DNA of 50,085 nucleotides from contig NZ_VDFY01000168.1 of the NCBI RefSeq assembly GCF_006228125.1, positions 1 through 50,085 of the forward strand. The letters are read 5' to 3'. The notes under the pieces were generated by a model. It was not told where the DNA came from and did no database searches. It saw only the letters and a list, made by a program, of their open reading frames with translations. Shown in pieces: positions 1-8,303 of the stretch (its first letter is position 1; the number at the start of each line of letters is the position of its first letter). The stretch comes from Micromonospora orduensis. Its GTDB lineage: Bacteria; Actinomycetota; Actinomycetes; Mycobacteriales; Micromonosporaceae. Position numbers and translations under genes: made by a program.

Positions 1-912
1 GGGCGGGGGGATGTCCTCCTGGGGTTTGCGGAGTTCATGCGGGAGCAGCTCACGGAGCTGTTCCGGCAGGAACGGCAGGTCCAGCAGGCCCATCTTCAGC
101 TGGTTGCGTTCCTGGTAGCGCAGCGGGTCGAAGCGGACCACCAGGCCGGCGTTGCGGCGGTAACCGATGTCCACCGCTCCCTCGGTCGCCGCGTCGCGCA
201 GCACCAGCCCGTCCACCTCCACCACGACCGACGACGAGTGGGCCTCCAGCTCCAGGCGGATCTTCTCGTCCGGGGAGAGCACCACCGACCGGGAGATGCC
301 GGCCATCGGCGCCGACGGGGTGACCACCACCGCGTCCGCCGCCGGGGAGATCAGCGGCCCGCCGGCGGCATAGCTGTACGCGGTGGAGCCGATCGGCGTG
401 CTCACCACCACGGCGTCGGCGCGGTAGTAGCCGTACTGCTGGCCGTCCACCGCGAGGGTGGCGGAGACGAAGCCGGAGCCGGGCTTGCGGACCAGGGCGA
501 TGTCGTTGAACGCCACGACGTCGTCGCCGCACACGTCGCAGGCCAGGCAGGCGTGCGACTCGACGGTGAAGTCCTTGGACAGCAAACGGCTCAGCGCGTC
601 GGGCAGCTCCGGCGGTTCGACCTCCACGAGGAAACCGAGCCGACCCAGGTGTACGCCGAGCACCGGCTTCGGGTCGTGGATCGCGGAGCGCAGCGCGCCC
701 AGCATGGTGCCGTCACCACCGATGCTGATCAGCGCGTCGGCGCGGGCGGCCACCTCGCCCTCGGGGACGGGCTCGACGCTGGCCGGTACCCGATGCTTGT
801 CCTCGGCGCGGACCATCAGCGTCTTGCGGTGGCGCGTCGCCCACCGTTCGATGATCCCGACCACCTCGGTGACATCCCGGGTGGGGTGCAGCACAAGTCC
901 CAGCCCCGACAC
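1..912 (-). CDS. nadK: NAD kinase (C-terminus beyond left edge)
   Basis: This enzyme phosphorylates NAD to NADP in the cytoplasm. The frame is open from a GTG at 912 to the window edge (304 residues visible, about the whole family length, so only a short tail is missing). An in-frame TGA lies four codons upstream of the GTG, which fixes the start. I see the nucleotide-binding GGDGTML near residue 80, the NDIALVR stretch near 143 and GSTAYSYAAGGP near 180, all family hallmarks. A CDVCGDD segment near residue 130 adds two cysteines I do not associate with the family core. The visible C-terminal tail is rich in Leu and Pro. It may be a second, locus-associated copy rather than the main housekeeping kinase; I cannot tell from one window. 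Confidence 0.9.
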   Translation of the reverse strand, partial: MSGLGLVLHPTRDVTEVVGIIERWATRHRKTLMVRAEDKHRVPASVEPVPEGEVAARADALISIGGDGTMLGALRSAIHDPKPVLGVHLGRLGFLVEVEPPELPDALSRLLSKDFTVESHACLACDVCGDDVVAFNDIALVRKPGSGFVSATLAVDGQQYGYYRADAVVVSTPIGSTAYSYAAGGPLISPAADAVVVTPSAPMAGISRSVVLSPDEKIRLELEAHSSSVVVEVDGLVLRDAATEGAVDIGYRRNAGLVVRFDPLRYQERNQLKMGLLDLPFLPEQLRELLPHELRKPQEDIPPP

Positions 913-975
913 CCGTACAGCTCACCACATCGGTGTCGGAGACGTCCGGCGTACGTCGAAGGTGCGCCGGGTCGG

Positions 976-1519
976 CTAGCCGAGCACCCTGGAGATGATC
1001 TCCGCGATGCGTTTGCCGGCCGCGCCGTCCCACATCGGCGGTGTGGGACGCAGGGTCTGTCGTCCCGCCGTCAGGGTGTTCGCCACGGCGTCGGCGAGCG
1101 TCGAGCGGGTGACGAGCCGGTTGGTGCCGTGCGTGATGGTGATAGGGCGCTCGGTGTTGGGTCGCAGGGTCAGACACGGCACGCCGAGCATCGTCGTCTC
1201 CTCCTGCACGCCGCCAGAGTCGGTGACGACGACCGCGCCGCGTACCAGGCTCACGAACTCGAGGTAGCCCAGCGGTTCGACCACGCGCAGCGCGCGGTGC
1301 GAGAGCAGGCCGGCGTTCTCGAGCTGCTGCCGCCCGCGCGGGTGCAGCGGCAGGATGACGGGCAGTTGGTCGGCCAACCGGACGACCCGCGGTTCGAACC
1401 CGGCACGGGCGAGGTGCGCGGTGATCGGGTCGACGTCCATCGTGCACAGGCCGTGCCGGGTGCGGGCCGTGGAGTAGAACGCCCCCCCGGTAGTCGGTCA
1501 GGATCAGGATTCTGCTCAT
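976..1519 (-). pseudogene. Chimeric remnant: ATP-grasp-like N-terminus fused to UDP-GlcNAc 2-epimerase C-terminus, frameshifted
   Basis: The ATG at 1519 follows an AGGAAG ribosome site and opens MSRILILTDYRG. The frame then derails at a run of seven C (G on the coding strand) at 1482-1488; with six, reading continues as GAFYSTARTRHGLCTMDVD and joins the open frame that ends at 976. The first ~50 residues resemble the start of ATP-grasp-type proteins (LTDYRG..FYS..., then MDVD; family assignment from memory). From about 1365 the sequence switches abruptly to the C-terminal third of a WecB-type 2-epimerase: LPLHPRGR, EPLGYLEF, TDSGGVQEE and NTERPITI. A complete epimerase is about 370 residues, so over half is missing. 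I infer an internal deletion that fused two neighbouring sugar genes, plus a homopolymer frameshift. A programmed frameshift or sequencing error at the C run remains possible. Confidence 0.75.
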
Positions 1520-1655
1520 GTCGATCTTCCTGTCGGCAGATGTTCCGCTGGGGCCGAGGGACCTGGTTTTTACCAATTATCGAAATATATGGCATAAGTC
1601 CGAATTAAACTGCGGTCCGCGCGAACATCCCAACCACATCGAGAACGGAGACCTC
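1520..1655. promoter_or_regulatory. AT-rich divergent intergenic region with -10-like element and TGGT-TTTT-ACCA inverted repeat
   Basis: This gap separates the leftward pseudogene from the rightward acetyltransferase. Positions 1566-1612 are far richer in A+T than the surrounding coding DNA. On the minus strand a GATAAT hexamer (1581-1576) is directly followed by TGGTAAAAACCA (1575-1564), a small inverted repeat resembling motifs in other gaps of this locus. On the plus strand GGAG at 1647-1650 precedes the GTG start at 1656. Promoter function is inferred from position and composition only. Confidence 0.45.
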
Positions 1656-2219
1656 GTGCTGAGCATCGTGCGCGGCGTGGCGACCACCCTGCGGGACCGG
1701 CGAGCCGCCGCTCGGGACCCGGAGGGTTTCGCAAAGTCTCTCGGCGTCGACCTGCGAGGCCGGGTCCGGTTCTACGGCATCGACCGAGCGATGTTCGGCT
1801 CCGAGCCGTGGCTGGTCTCCCTCGGCGACAACGTCTACGTCACCGCCGGAGTCCAGTTCATCACCCACGACGGCGGCACGCTGATCCTCCGCCGGGAGGT
1901 GCCCGATCTGGAGTGGACGGCCCCGATCACCGTCGGGAACGACGTCTACCTCGGCGTACGGACGACCATCCTGCCTGGGGTGACCATCGGCGACCGGTGC
2001 ATCATCGGCGCCGGCTCGGTGGTGACCCGCGACATCCCGGACAACAGCGTCGCGGCCGGTGTCCCGGCGCGGGTGATCCGCACCGTCGACGACTACCTCG
2101 ACCGGATGCGTGCCCGGTCGTTGCGGTGCGGTCACCTCCCGGCCGCCGAGAAGGCCGCCGTCATCCGCCAGATCTACGGGGTGCCCGAACAGGTCGGCGC
2201 CGGCCGGGCGGGATTCTGA
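1656..2219 (+). CDS. Hexapeptide-repeat (WcaF/VatD-type) acyltransferase
   Basis: A 187-residue left-handed beta-helix acyltransferase, likely O- or N-acetylating a sugar from acetyl-CoA. The repeats are visible as GDNVYVTAGVQF, PITVGNDVYLGVRTTILPGV, TIGDRCIIGAGSVVTRDI and the closing NSVAAGVPARVIR; the His in FITHDGG is a candidate catalytic base. I chose the GTG at 1656 because GGAG lies 5 bases upstream and homology-like sequence begins soon after; an in-frame ATG at 1518 would run back through the AT-rich intergenic DNA and over the start of the gene on the other strand. Its stop overlaps the next start (TGATG at 2217-2221), so the two acetyltransferases are translationally coupled. Acceptor sugar is unknown. 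Confidence 0.85.
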   Translation: MLSIVRGVATTLRDRRAAARDPEGFAKSLGVDLRGRVRFYGIDRAMFGSEPWLVSLGDNVYVTAGVQFITHDGGTLILRREVPDLEWTAPITVGNDVYLGVRTTILPGVTIGDRCIIGAGSVVTRDIPDNSVAAGVPARVIRTVDDYLDRMRARSLRCGHLPAAEKAAVIRQIYGVPEQVGAGRAGF

Positions 2220-2917
2220 TGCGGCTGGCGGCCGGTCGACCCGGCACCGTCGTCGGCCCGGTGATCCGGGCGGCGCAGCGTCTCGTGGACACCGGTGTCC
2301 GGGTACGCCGGGCCATCCGGGGCCTCGCCCTCGCCGGCCGGTTCGCCGCGCGCGGCGACAACTTCACCTTCGACCCCGACGGCGTCTACACCTGCGAGAC
2401 GATCGAGGTCGGCCATAACGTGGACCTCGGGTACCGACCGATCCTCATGGCCGCCCGGGCACGCATCCGGATCGGCGACAACGTCATGTTCGGCCCCGAG
2501 GTGACCATCCGAGGCGGCAACCACCGCATCGACCAGGTCGGCGTACCGATGATCGCGGTCGGAAAGGAACCCGGCGACGAGAGCCACGACCGGGGCGTGA
2601 CCATCGGCGACGACGTCTGGGTCGGCACCCGGGCGGTGATCCTGCACGGCGTCACCATCGGCCGGGGCGCGGTGATCGGCGCCGGCGCGGTCGTCACCCG
2701 TTCGGTGCCGCCGTACGCCGTGGCGGCCGGCAATCCGGCCCGGGTGATCCGACTGCGCTGGCCGCTGGAGACCATCCGGGACCATGAGCGGCAGCTCTAT
2801 CCGCCCCAGCGACGGCTGACCTCCGCCGAACTGGCCGGTCTGGCCGAACTGCCGTCACCCGGGGCGCGCACGGCGCCCGTGACGAAGTCGCTGACCGCCG
2901 CCGTCCAGGCGCGGTAG
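2219..2917 (+). CDS. Second hexapeptide-repeat (CapO-like) acyltransferase
   Basis: A 232-residue protein starting at the ATG that overlaps the previous stop. The core shows successive hexapeptide coils: IEVGHNVDLGYRP, IRIGDNVMFGPEVTIRGGNHRID, VTIGDDVWVGTRAVILHGV, TIGRGAVIGAGAVVTRSV and YAVAAGNPARVIR. GGNHRID carries the likely catalytic His. It is expected to acetylate a polysaccharide sugar or sugar nucleotide. The last ~40 residues (2797-2917) overlap the end of the convergent glycosyltransferase gene by 121 bp; the tail there is low in recognisable structure, so one of the two C-termini may be a recent read-through extension. Confidence 0.83.
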   Translation: MRLAAGRPGTVVGPVIRAAQRLVDTGVRVRRAIRGLALAGRFAARGDNFTFDPDGVYTCETIEVGHNVDLGYRPILMAARARIRIGDNVMFGPEVTIRGGNHRIDQVGVPMIAVGKEPGDESHDRGVTIGDDVWVGTRAVILHGVTIGRGAVIGAGAVVTRSVPPYAVAAGNPARVIRLRWPLETIRDHERQLYPPQRRLTSAELAGLAELPSPGARTAPVTKSLTAAVQAR

Positions 2918-4104
2918 TCGAAGCAGTGCGCCCGCTCGCGGGCCGCCCGGCTCATCGACCTCCATTCCGGATCGTCGAGCAGCAGCGCCCGTTCGAGCCC
3001 GCGCCGGATGTCGTCCGGGCCGGCACCGTCGAGCACGATGCCCTCCCGCCCATCCACGATGTACCGGCGCAGATCACTCGTGTGGTTGAGCAGCACGGGA
3101 CAGCCGGCGGCCAGACTCTCCGGCACCTTGGACGGGAAACCCGCCTGCGCGTACCCGACCGGCGGGCGGACCAGCACCGAGAAGTGCGCCCGGCCCAGCT
3201 CGGCGAGCACCCGGTCGCGGGGCACTCGACCGAGGAAGATCACCTGGTCGTAGAGGTCCTCGGGGCTCGTCGCGTCCAGGTCGGAGAGGGTGTCGGCGTG
3301 CTCCCGGCTGATCCCGGCGATCACCAGGCGGACCCGGGATCGATCCTCGGGCGCGAGGCGGCGGATGCCGTCGAGCACCACCGCCAGTTGGTCCTTGGCG
3401 CCGGCCGAGCCCGCGTAGAGCAGCCGGAGCCCGTCAGTGAGCGACGGCGGCGCCGGGTCGGCGTAGTCGGCGCAGTCCACCTGGGGCGGAACCACGAGCG
3501 TGGGTCGTCCCCGGCCGACGAAGTACCGCTCCAGCGTCTCGGAGATGGCGACGACCCGGTCGGCGAGCCGGCCGGCCAGGAAGAACGCCCACCGGTGCCG
3601 GACGAAGTACGGAGTGAGCCAACCCCGGGGGAACTGCGCGCGGTCGTGCCGTTCGAGCACGTCCACGGTCACCGGGCAGCGTACCGCCGTGCGCAGCACC
3701 GCCCAGGTGGTGAAGTTCCACAGGCTCAGTGGTAGGTGCACACCGGCCAGCGCCCCCGGGCGCACGCCCGCGCGGCGCAGGGCGGCCAGCACCCGCAGCG
3801 GGCGGGTGTACCTGTGCAGCCAGCGGCCCGCGATCCCGCCGCTGACGCGTTGCGGGGGCAGCGTGATCAGTCGTACGCCAGGGGGCAGCTCCGGGTTGTC
3901 GGGCGGGCGCGACCCGTCCTGCGGCCAGTCGTTGACCACCAGAGCCGTGCCTCCCGGCGGAGTGGCCGAGCGGGCCAGTTGCAGCAGCCGGTTGGACATG
4001 GCGTCCCCGTGGGGGAACCGGTAGGCGGCCATCGCCAGTACCTGGGGCGTCGCGGTGGACCGCAGGGCCGGAATCAGGTCTGTCGTCGTGGTGGGCTCGC
4101 CCAC
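2797..4104 (-). CDS. Glycosyltransferase, GT-B fold (GT4-like)
   Basis: A 435-residue cytoplasmic glycosyltransferase. The N-terminal domain carries MAAYRFPHGDAMSNRLLQLAR, a donor/acceptor loop typical of GT4-like enzymes. VVAISETLERYF starts the linker, and the C-terminal nucleotide-sugar domain has LLYAGSAGAKDQL, VIFLGRVPRDRV and GFPSKVPESLAAGCPVLLN, the region holding the EX7E-type donor-binding residues. The start at 4104 gives a complete N-terminus. It points left, away from the flippase at 4308, and opens the first of two similarly laid out modules. The last ~40 codons overlap the convergent acetyltransferase gene. Donor sugar cannot be read from sequence. Confidence 0.85.
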   Translation of the reverse strand: MGEPTTTTDLIPALRSTATPQVLAMAAYRFPHGDAMSNRLLQLARSATPPGGTALVVNDWPQDGSRPPDNPELPPGVRLITLPPQRVSGGIAGRWLHRYTRPLRVLAALRRAGVRPGALAGVHLPLSLWNFTTWAVLRTAVRCPVTVDVLERHDRAQFPRGWLTPYFVRHRWAFFLAGRLADRVVAISETLERYFVGRGRPTLVVPPQVDCADYADPAPPSLTDGLRLLYAGSAGAKDQLAVVLDGIRRLAPEDRSRVRLVIAGISREHADTLSDLDATSPEDLYDQVIFLGRVPRDRVLAELGRAHFSVLVRPPVGYAQAGFPSKVPESLAAGCPVLLNHTSDLRRYIVDGREGIVLDGAGPDDIRRGLERALLLDDPEWRSMSRAARERAHCFDYRAWTAAVSDFVTGAVRAPGDGSSARPASSAEVSRRWGG

Positions 4105-4307
4105 GGTCTGCCCCCTTGGTGGGTCGGTATTTTGCCGTTATGGCCGTTTAGTCTAGATGGCTCGGGGCGCCGAGGGCCGGCTCGCGGTGCCGTGTCGGGG
4201 GGAAAAGCGCCGACGCTGTGCGTGGTTATTCAACTACACACAGCAACTATCACTGTCGGTCCTCGTTGTACGTGGTGACCTGTGGACGGGCGTGAAGGCG
4301 GCACGGC
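4105..4307. promoter_or_regulatory. Divergent intergenic region with CGG-N7-CCG element
   Basis: This 203-bp gap lies between a leftward glycosyltransferase and the rightward flippase. On the minus strand CATAAC (4142-4137), a plausible -10, runs straight into CGGCAAAATACCG (4137-4125), a CGG-N7-CCG element similar to one at 16276-16288. An AT-richer patch at 4226-4256 is a candidate promoter for the flippase, whose ATG at 4308 follows AAGGCGG. No transcription start is known. Confidence 0.4.
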
Positions 4308-5753
4308 ATGCGACGACCGATCACCGCGGAGGCGCCCAGCGGCGAGCGGCCCGGTCTGGTCGTGACCGACCGGCCGGCACCCGGGAACCCCGGCGCGGGC
4401 CGATCCCGCAGTCGTGTGCTCGCGGGCGGCATCCTGTCCTCACTGGCCGGCAAGATGGTCGGTCTCGCCGCGCCACTGCTCATCACCCCGCTGGCCTTTC
4501 GCAGCCTCGGCGCGGAGCGGTACGGGCTCTGGATGGCTGTCACCTCGCTCACCGGCATGGCGCTCTTCGCCGACTTCGGGCTCGGCAACGGGCTGCTGAC
4601 CCGGCTGGCCAGACTGCGTGGCACCGGCGAGCGGCAGGCCGCCGCCCGGGAGGTGTCCAGCGCGTACGCGCTGCTCGGCGCCCTGTCCGTACTGCTGATG
4701 GTGGCGCTCGTCGCGACCCTGTGGTGGGTGCCCTGGCCGGCGCTGCTGGGTGCCACGGACCCGGCGGTGGCCGGCGACGCCCGGGCGGTGGTGCTGGTCT
4801 GCTTCAGTGCCTTTCTGGCCAACATCCCCCTGGCCCTCATCCAGCGGGTCCAGTACGCCCACCAGCAGGTGGCCCAGAGCAACCTCTGGCAGGCCGGCGG
4901 CAGCCTCGTCTCGGTCGTGCTCGTCTACGCGGCGGTCACCGGCGGCGCCGGGCACGTGCTGGTCATCGCCGCCGCCGTGCTCGCGGTGCCGCTGGTCAAC
5001 CTGGCCAACGGTGTCTGCTACTTCGCCTGGCAGGACCGGGATCTGCGGCCCCGGGCGCGGCACGTACGTGCCGAGGTGGCTCGCGGACTGCTCCGGCTGG
5101 GCGTCCGGTTCTTCCTGCTCTCCGTGCTCGCCTCGGTGGTGCTCAACCTCGACGGCTTCCTGATCGGCCGGGTGCTCGGGCTGCCCGCCGCGGCGACCTA
5201 CGCGGTGGTGCTGCGGATGTTCGCCCTGCTGACCCTCTTCATCACGCTTGTGAACCTGCCGCTCTGGCCGGCCAACGGTGAGGCGCTGGCCCGTGGGGAC
5301 CTCGCCTGGGTGCGGCGCGTGACGCTCCGGATGGTCTGCCTGTCCGCCGGTGTCGTGGCCCTGCCCGGGCTCGCGCTCGTGCTGATCGGCAACGACCTGC
5401 TGCGACTCTGGGTACGCGCCGCCGATCTCCCGCCGGTGTCGCCGACCCTCTTCGCCGGGCTCGCCGTGTGGTCGGTGCTGCTGGCCGTCGCGGCGCCCCT
5501 GTTCATGGTGCAGAACAGCGTCGGCCTGCTGCGGCCCCAGTTCGTCGGTTGGGCGGCCTGCCTGCTGCTGGCCGTACCGCTGAAGATCGTCCTGGCCGAC
5601 CGGGTGGGCCTGCCCGGTGTGGCGCTGGCGTCGGCCGTGACCTACGCACTCACGGTGCTGCCGGCCGCAGTGGTCGGCTACCGCCGGGTGGTCGCCAACC
5701 GGTCGGCGCGGCCGGAACCGGCCGGCACGGCCGCGACGGCGGTGGGGCCGTGA
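4308..5753 (+). CDS. Wzx-like polysaccharide flippase (copy 1)
   Basis: A 481-residue integral membrane protein with about 12-14 hydrophobic segments, of the MATE/MOP-type polysaccharide transporter family that flips undecaprenyl-linked repeat units across the membrane. Diagnostic stretches include AAPLLITPLAFRSLGAERYG, LWMAVTSLTGMALFADFG, NIPLALIQRVQYAHQQVAQS and VNLPLWPANGEALARG. The same stretches recur in the protein at 12091-13485 (for example RVQYAYQQVGRSNVWQ and VNVPLWPANGEALAQG), so the two are paralogs from a duplication or two related imports. The ATG at 4308 follows AAGGCGG; the first ~25 residues are hydrophilic. It leads a rightward run with glycosyltransferases. Confidence 0.88.
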   Translation: MRRPITAEAPSGERPGLVVTDRPAPGNPGAGRSRSRVLAGGILSSLAGKMVGLAAPLLITPLAFRSLGAERYGLWMAVTSLTGMALFADFGLGNGLLTRLARLRGTGERQAAAREVSSAYALLGALSVLLMVALVATLWWVPWPALLGATDPAVAGDARAVVLVCFSAFLANIPLALIQRVQYAHQQVAQSNLWQAGGSLVSVVLVYAAVTGGAGHVLVIAAAVLAVPLVNLANGVCYFAWQDRDLRPRARHVRAEVARGLLRLGVRFFLLSVLASVVLNLDGFLIGRVLGLPAAATYAVVLRMFALLTLFITLVNLPLWPANGEALARGDLAWVRRVTLRMVCLSAGVVALPGLALVLIGNDLLRLWVRAADLPPVSPTLFAGLAVWSVLLAVAAPLFMVQNSVGLLRPQFVGWAACLLLAVPLKIVLADRVGLPGVALASAVTYALTVLPAAVVGYRRVVANRSARPEPAGTAATAVGP

Positions 5754-5925
5754 CGGATCGGGCGCGTCCCGACGGCGTCACCTCGCCGCGACCGCCGCAG
5801 TTACCATCGGGGGTGCGACGAGCGCACCCGGGTCGGCTCGTCGTCGAGCCTCGTGGGGAACGAGGGGTCATGCTCCGTCACACCGTGCGCGACGCCCACC
5901 ACTCGACACCTGTCGGAGGCGCCAG
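5754..5925 (+). promoter_or_regulatory. Intergenic leader region with perfect 6-bp hairpin
   Basis: Between the flippase and the next glycosyltransferase there is a perfect inverted repeat GGCTCG-TCGT-CGAGCC at 5835-5850. A short open frame (5870-5929) follows, then a strong GGAGG site at 5915-5919 for the GTG at 5926. The region may carry its own promoter or an attenuator-like leader; there is no direct proof. Confidence 0.35.
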
Positions 5926-5929
5926 GTGA
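5870..5929 (+). CDS. Possible 19-residue leader peptide
   Basis: ATG at 5870 opens MLRHTVRDAHHSTPVGGAR and ends with a TGA that overlaps the GTG start of the glycosyltransferase (GTGA at 5926-5929). GGGGA about nine bases before the ATG could serve as a ribosome site. The exact stop-start overlap suggests translational coupling, but in high-GC DNA short open frames arise by chance and the peptide has no recognisable attenuation signature beyond three histidines. Treat as a candidate only. Confidence 0.3.
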   Translation: MLRHTVRDAHHSTPVGGAR

Positions 5930-7032
5930 CCCGGCCGGTGGTGGTGCAGCACTCGGCCGGCACCCCGGGGGCCAACGGGCCGCTGACCGCCGTGCGGCGC
6001 GTGCTCGACTCGCCGCTGGCCCACAGGTACGAGTTCGTCCGGATGCACCAGGACGCGGGCAACGGCAGCCTGAACGTGCCCCTGCTGCGCGAGTGGGTAC
6101 GCCTGCTGCGACGCGTCCGCCCCGACCTCGTGCACGTCCGGGGCCTGCAGAACGAGGGTTTGCACGGGGTGCTCGCCGCCCGTCTCGCCGGCTGCCGCCG
6201 GATCCTGGTCACCGTGCACGGCACCGTCCGTGACCTGCGCCAGCCCGGCCGGCCGTGGCGTCGCCGGCTGCTCGTGCACGGGGCCGAGCCCGCCACCCTG
6301 CGGATGGCCAGCCACGTCGGCACCGTCTGTGAGTACGCGGCCCGACGGGACTTCCTGCGTCACCTGGGTGCGAGGTTCGTCGGGGTGATCCCCAACGGGG
6401 TGCCGCTGCCGGCGCACCCCCGCGCGTCCCGGGAACGGGTCCGCGCCGAGGTGGGCCTGCGACCCGACGACGTGGCGATGATCGCGGTGTCCCGGCTGAC
6501 CTGGGAGAAGGGCTACGGCGTCCTGGCCGACGCGCTGCGCCGGTTGCCCCCGTCCACGGTCCGTCGCCCGTACCGGTCGGCCGCCCGCCGGGTGCTGCTT
6601 GTCGCCGGCGACGGCCCGGACCGGGAGGGGATCGCGGCGGCCCTGGCCGACACCGCGGGCGTCGAGGTGCGCCTGCTCGGCAACCGACTCGACGTGCCGG
6701 ACCTGCTCGGCGCGGCCGACCTGTTCGTCTTCCCGACCCTGCACGAGAACCTGTCCAACGCGCTGCTGGAGGCCATGGCGCACGGGCTGCCGGTCGTCGC
6801 CTCGGCGGTCGGCGGCAATGTGGAGGTGCTCCGGTCCGGCGGGGGACGGCTGGTGCCGGCCGGCGATCCCGACGCCCTGGCCGGGGCGCTGTCGCCGCTG
6901 CTGGACGACGCCGCCGAGCGGCTGCACGTGGGGGAGTTGGGCCGCAAGGTGGTGGCCGAGGGCTACAGCCTCGACGTCATGCTCGGCTCACTCGACCGGG
7001 TCTACCAGCGCATCATCGGGGAGCGGGCATGA
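5926..7032 (+). CDS. Glycosyltransferase family 4
   Basis: A 368-residue GT-B glycosyltransferase. The N-domain contains VVQHSAGTPGANGPLTAVRR and HVRGLQNEGLHGVLAARLAG. The C-domain has SRLTWEKGYGVLADALRR, VAGDGPDREGIAAALAD and the donor-binding EX7E motif in ENLSNALLE near residues 273-285, followed by AMAHGLPVVASAVGGNVEVL. The GTG at 5926 has a GGAGG site 6 bases upstream. The stop overlaps the next start (ATGA at 7029-7032). It most likely adds one sugar of the repeat unit flipped by the neighbouring Wzx. Confidence 0.88.
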   Translation: MTRPVVVQHSAGTPGANGPLTAVRRVLDSPLAHRYEFVRMHQDAGNGSLNVPLLREWVRLLRRVRPDLVHVRGLQNEGLHGVLAARLAGCRRILVTVHGTVRDLRQPGRPWRRRLLVHGAEPATLRMASHVGTVCEYAARRDFLRHLGARFVGVIPNGVPLPAHPRASRERVRAEVGLRPDDVAMIAVSRLTWEKGYGVLADALRRLPPSTVRRPYRSAARRVLLVAGDGPDREGIAAALADTAGVEVRLLGNRLDVPDLLGAADLFVFPTLHENLSNALLEAMAHGLPVVASAVGGNVEVLRSGGGRLVPAGDPDALAGALSPLLDDAAERLHVGELGRKVVAEGYSLDVMLGSLDRVYQRIIGERA

Positions 7033-8285
7033 CGGACCGTCGCAGCCCGAGGGTCACGCTGCTGGGCTTCACCGTTCCGGACGACGTGCTCGCCGAGATC
7101 ATCGCCCGGGACACCATCATGCCGACCCAGACGCACACGTTCGCCTGGGCGTTGGTGCGTGCCCTGCGCGCCGCCGGCTGCCCCGTGCACCTGTTGTCGG
7201 CCGCGCCGGTCTCCACCTGGCCGGACAACCGTCAGGTCCGCTTCCGCCCGGGGGCGTTCCGGCAGGACGACGTGGACGGCCACCTGTTGGCGTTCGTCAA
7301 CCTGCTCGGCCTCAAGCACCTCACCCGGTTCGTCGCGGCGTGGCGCACCGGAAGCCGGGAGCTGCGGGAGCAGGCGACCGACGTGCTGCTCGTGCACGGG
7401 GTGCACTCGCCGTTCCTGTGGTTCGGCGTGCTGCGGGCCCGGCGGCGCGGCGTACGGGTGGTGCCGGTGCTCACCGACCCGCCAGGCGTCGCGTTGCCCA
7501 CCGACGGGCGGTTGGTCCGGCTGCTGCGCGGGCTCGACGTGACGCTGGTCCGGGCCGCGCTGGCCCGCTGCTCCGGCGTGATCGCGCTGACGCCCGCGCT
7601 CGCCGACGATTTCGCCCCCGGCCGGCCCCGACTGGTGATGGAGGGCATCTGCGCCGCCGAACCGGCCAGCGTCGACGAGGCGCCGCCGACGGCGACCCGG
7701 GACATCGTCTACGCCGGAGGCCTGAGCCGCGCCTACGGCGTCGACCGGCTCGTCGAGGCGTTCCGCGGGCTGCCCGGGGACGACCTGCGGTTGTGTGTGT
7801 ACGGGCGGGGTGAGCTGGAGGGCTGGCTGCGCGACCAGGCGGCCGTGGACCGGCGGATCGCGCCCCCGGAGCTGCTGCCCCGGGCCGAGTTGCTGCCTCG
7901 GCTGTCCCGGGCGAGCGTGCTCGTGAACCCCCGCCCGGTGGATCAGGACTTCGTCCGCTGGTCTTTCCCATCGAAGATCATCGAATACCTGGCCACCGGC
8001 GTGCCGGTGGTGAGCACCCGCCTGCCGGGCATCCCGGCGGGCTACGACCCCTGGCTGTCCTTCGCCGAGCCGGACACCGTCGAAGGGCTCCGGACGGCTC
8101 TCGGTCAGGTGTTGAGCCTGCCGCCCGAGGTGGCCCGTGCACGCGGCGTCGGTGCCGCCCGGTTCGTATCCGAGACCCGGGGTCCGGCGGCCCAGGGTCG
8201 CCGGATGCACGACTTCCTCGCCCACCTCTGCGGGCTGGGCGTCGGGGCGGACGAGCGGGCGTTCGCCCCGGACCGGGTCGGCTGA
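7029..8285 (+). CDS. Glycosyltransferase, GT-B fold
   Basis: A 418-residue glycosyltransferase coupled to the previous gene by an ATGA overlap. The N-domain carries TFAWALVRALRAAGCPVHLLSA. The C-domain begins at DIVYAGGLSRAYGVDRLVEAF and ends with FPSKIIEYLATGVPVVSTRLPGIP, matching the donor-binding region of GT4-like enzymes, though the spacing differs from a textbook EX7E. It converges on the polymerase gene ending at 8304 with only 18 bp between. Donor and acceptor are not predictable. Confidence 0.83.
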   Translation: MTDRRSPRVTLLGFTVPDDVLAEIIARDTIMPTQTHTFAWALVRALRAAGCPVHLLSAAPVSTWPDNRQVRFRPGAFRQDDVDGHLLAFVNLLGLKHLTRFVAAWRTGSRELREQATDVLLVHGVHSPFLWFGVLRARRRGVRVVPVLTDPPGVALPTDGRLVRLLRGLDVTLVRAALARCSGVIALTPALADDFAPGRPRLVMEGICAAEPASVDEAPPTATRDIVYAGGLSRAYGVDRLVEAFRGLPGDDLRLCVYGRGELEGWLRDQAAVDRRIAPPELLPRAELLPRLSRASVLVNPRPVDQDFVRWSFPSKIIEYLATGVPVVSTRLPGIPAGYDPWLSFAEPDTVEGLRTALGQVLSLPPEVARARGVGAARFVSETRGPAAQGRRMHDFLAHLCGLGVGADERAFAPDRVG

Positions 8286-8303
8286 CCCGCTGACGGGTGC
8301 CGC

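Noticed and set aside
37..1608. Long plus-strand open frame (523 codons) over the left end
   Set aside because: Its translation is Arg/His/Gln-rich with no motif, and the minus strand encodes a clear NAD kinase and epimerase fragment in the same interval; it is a GC-driven antisense frame.
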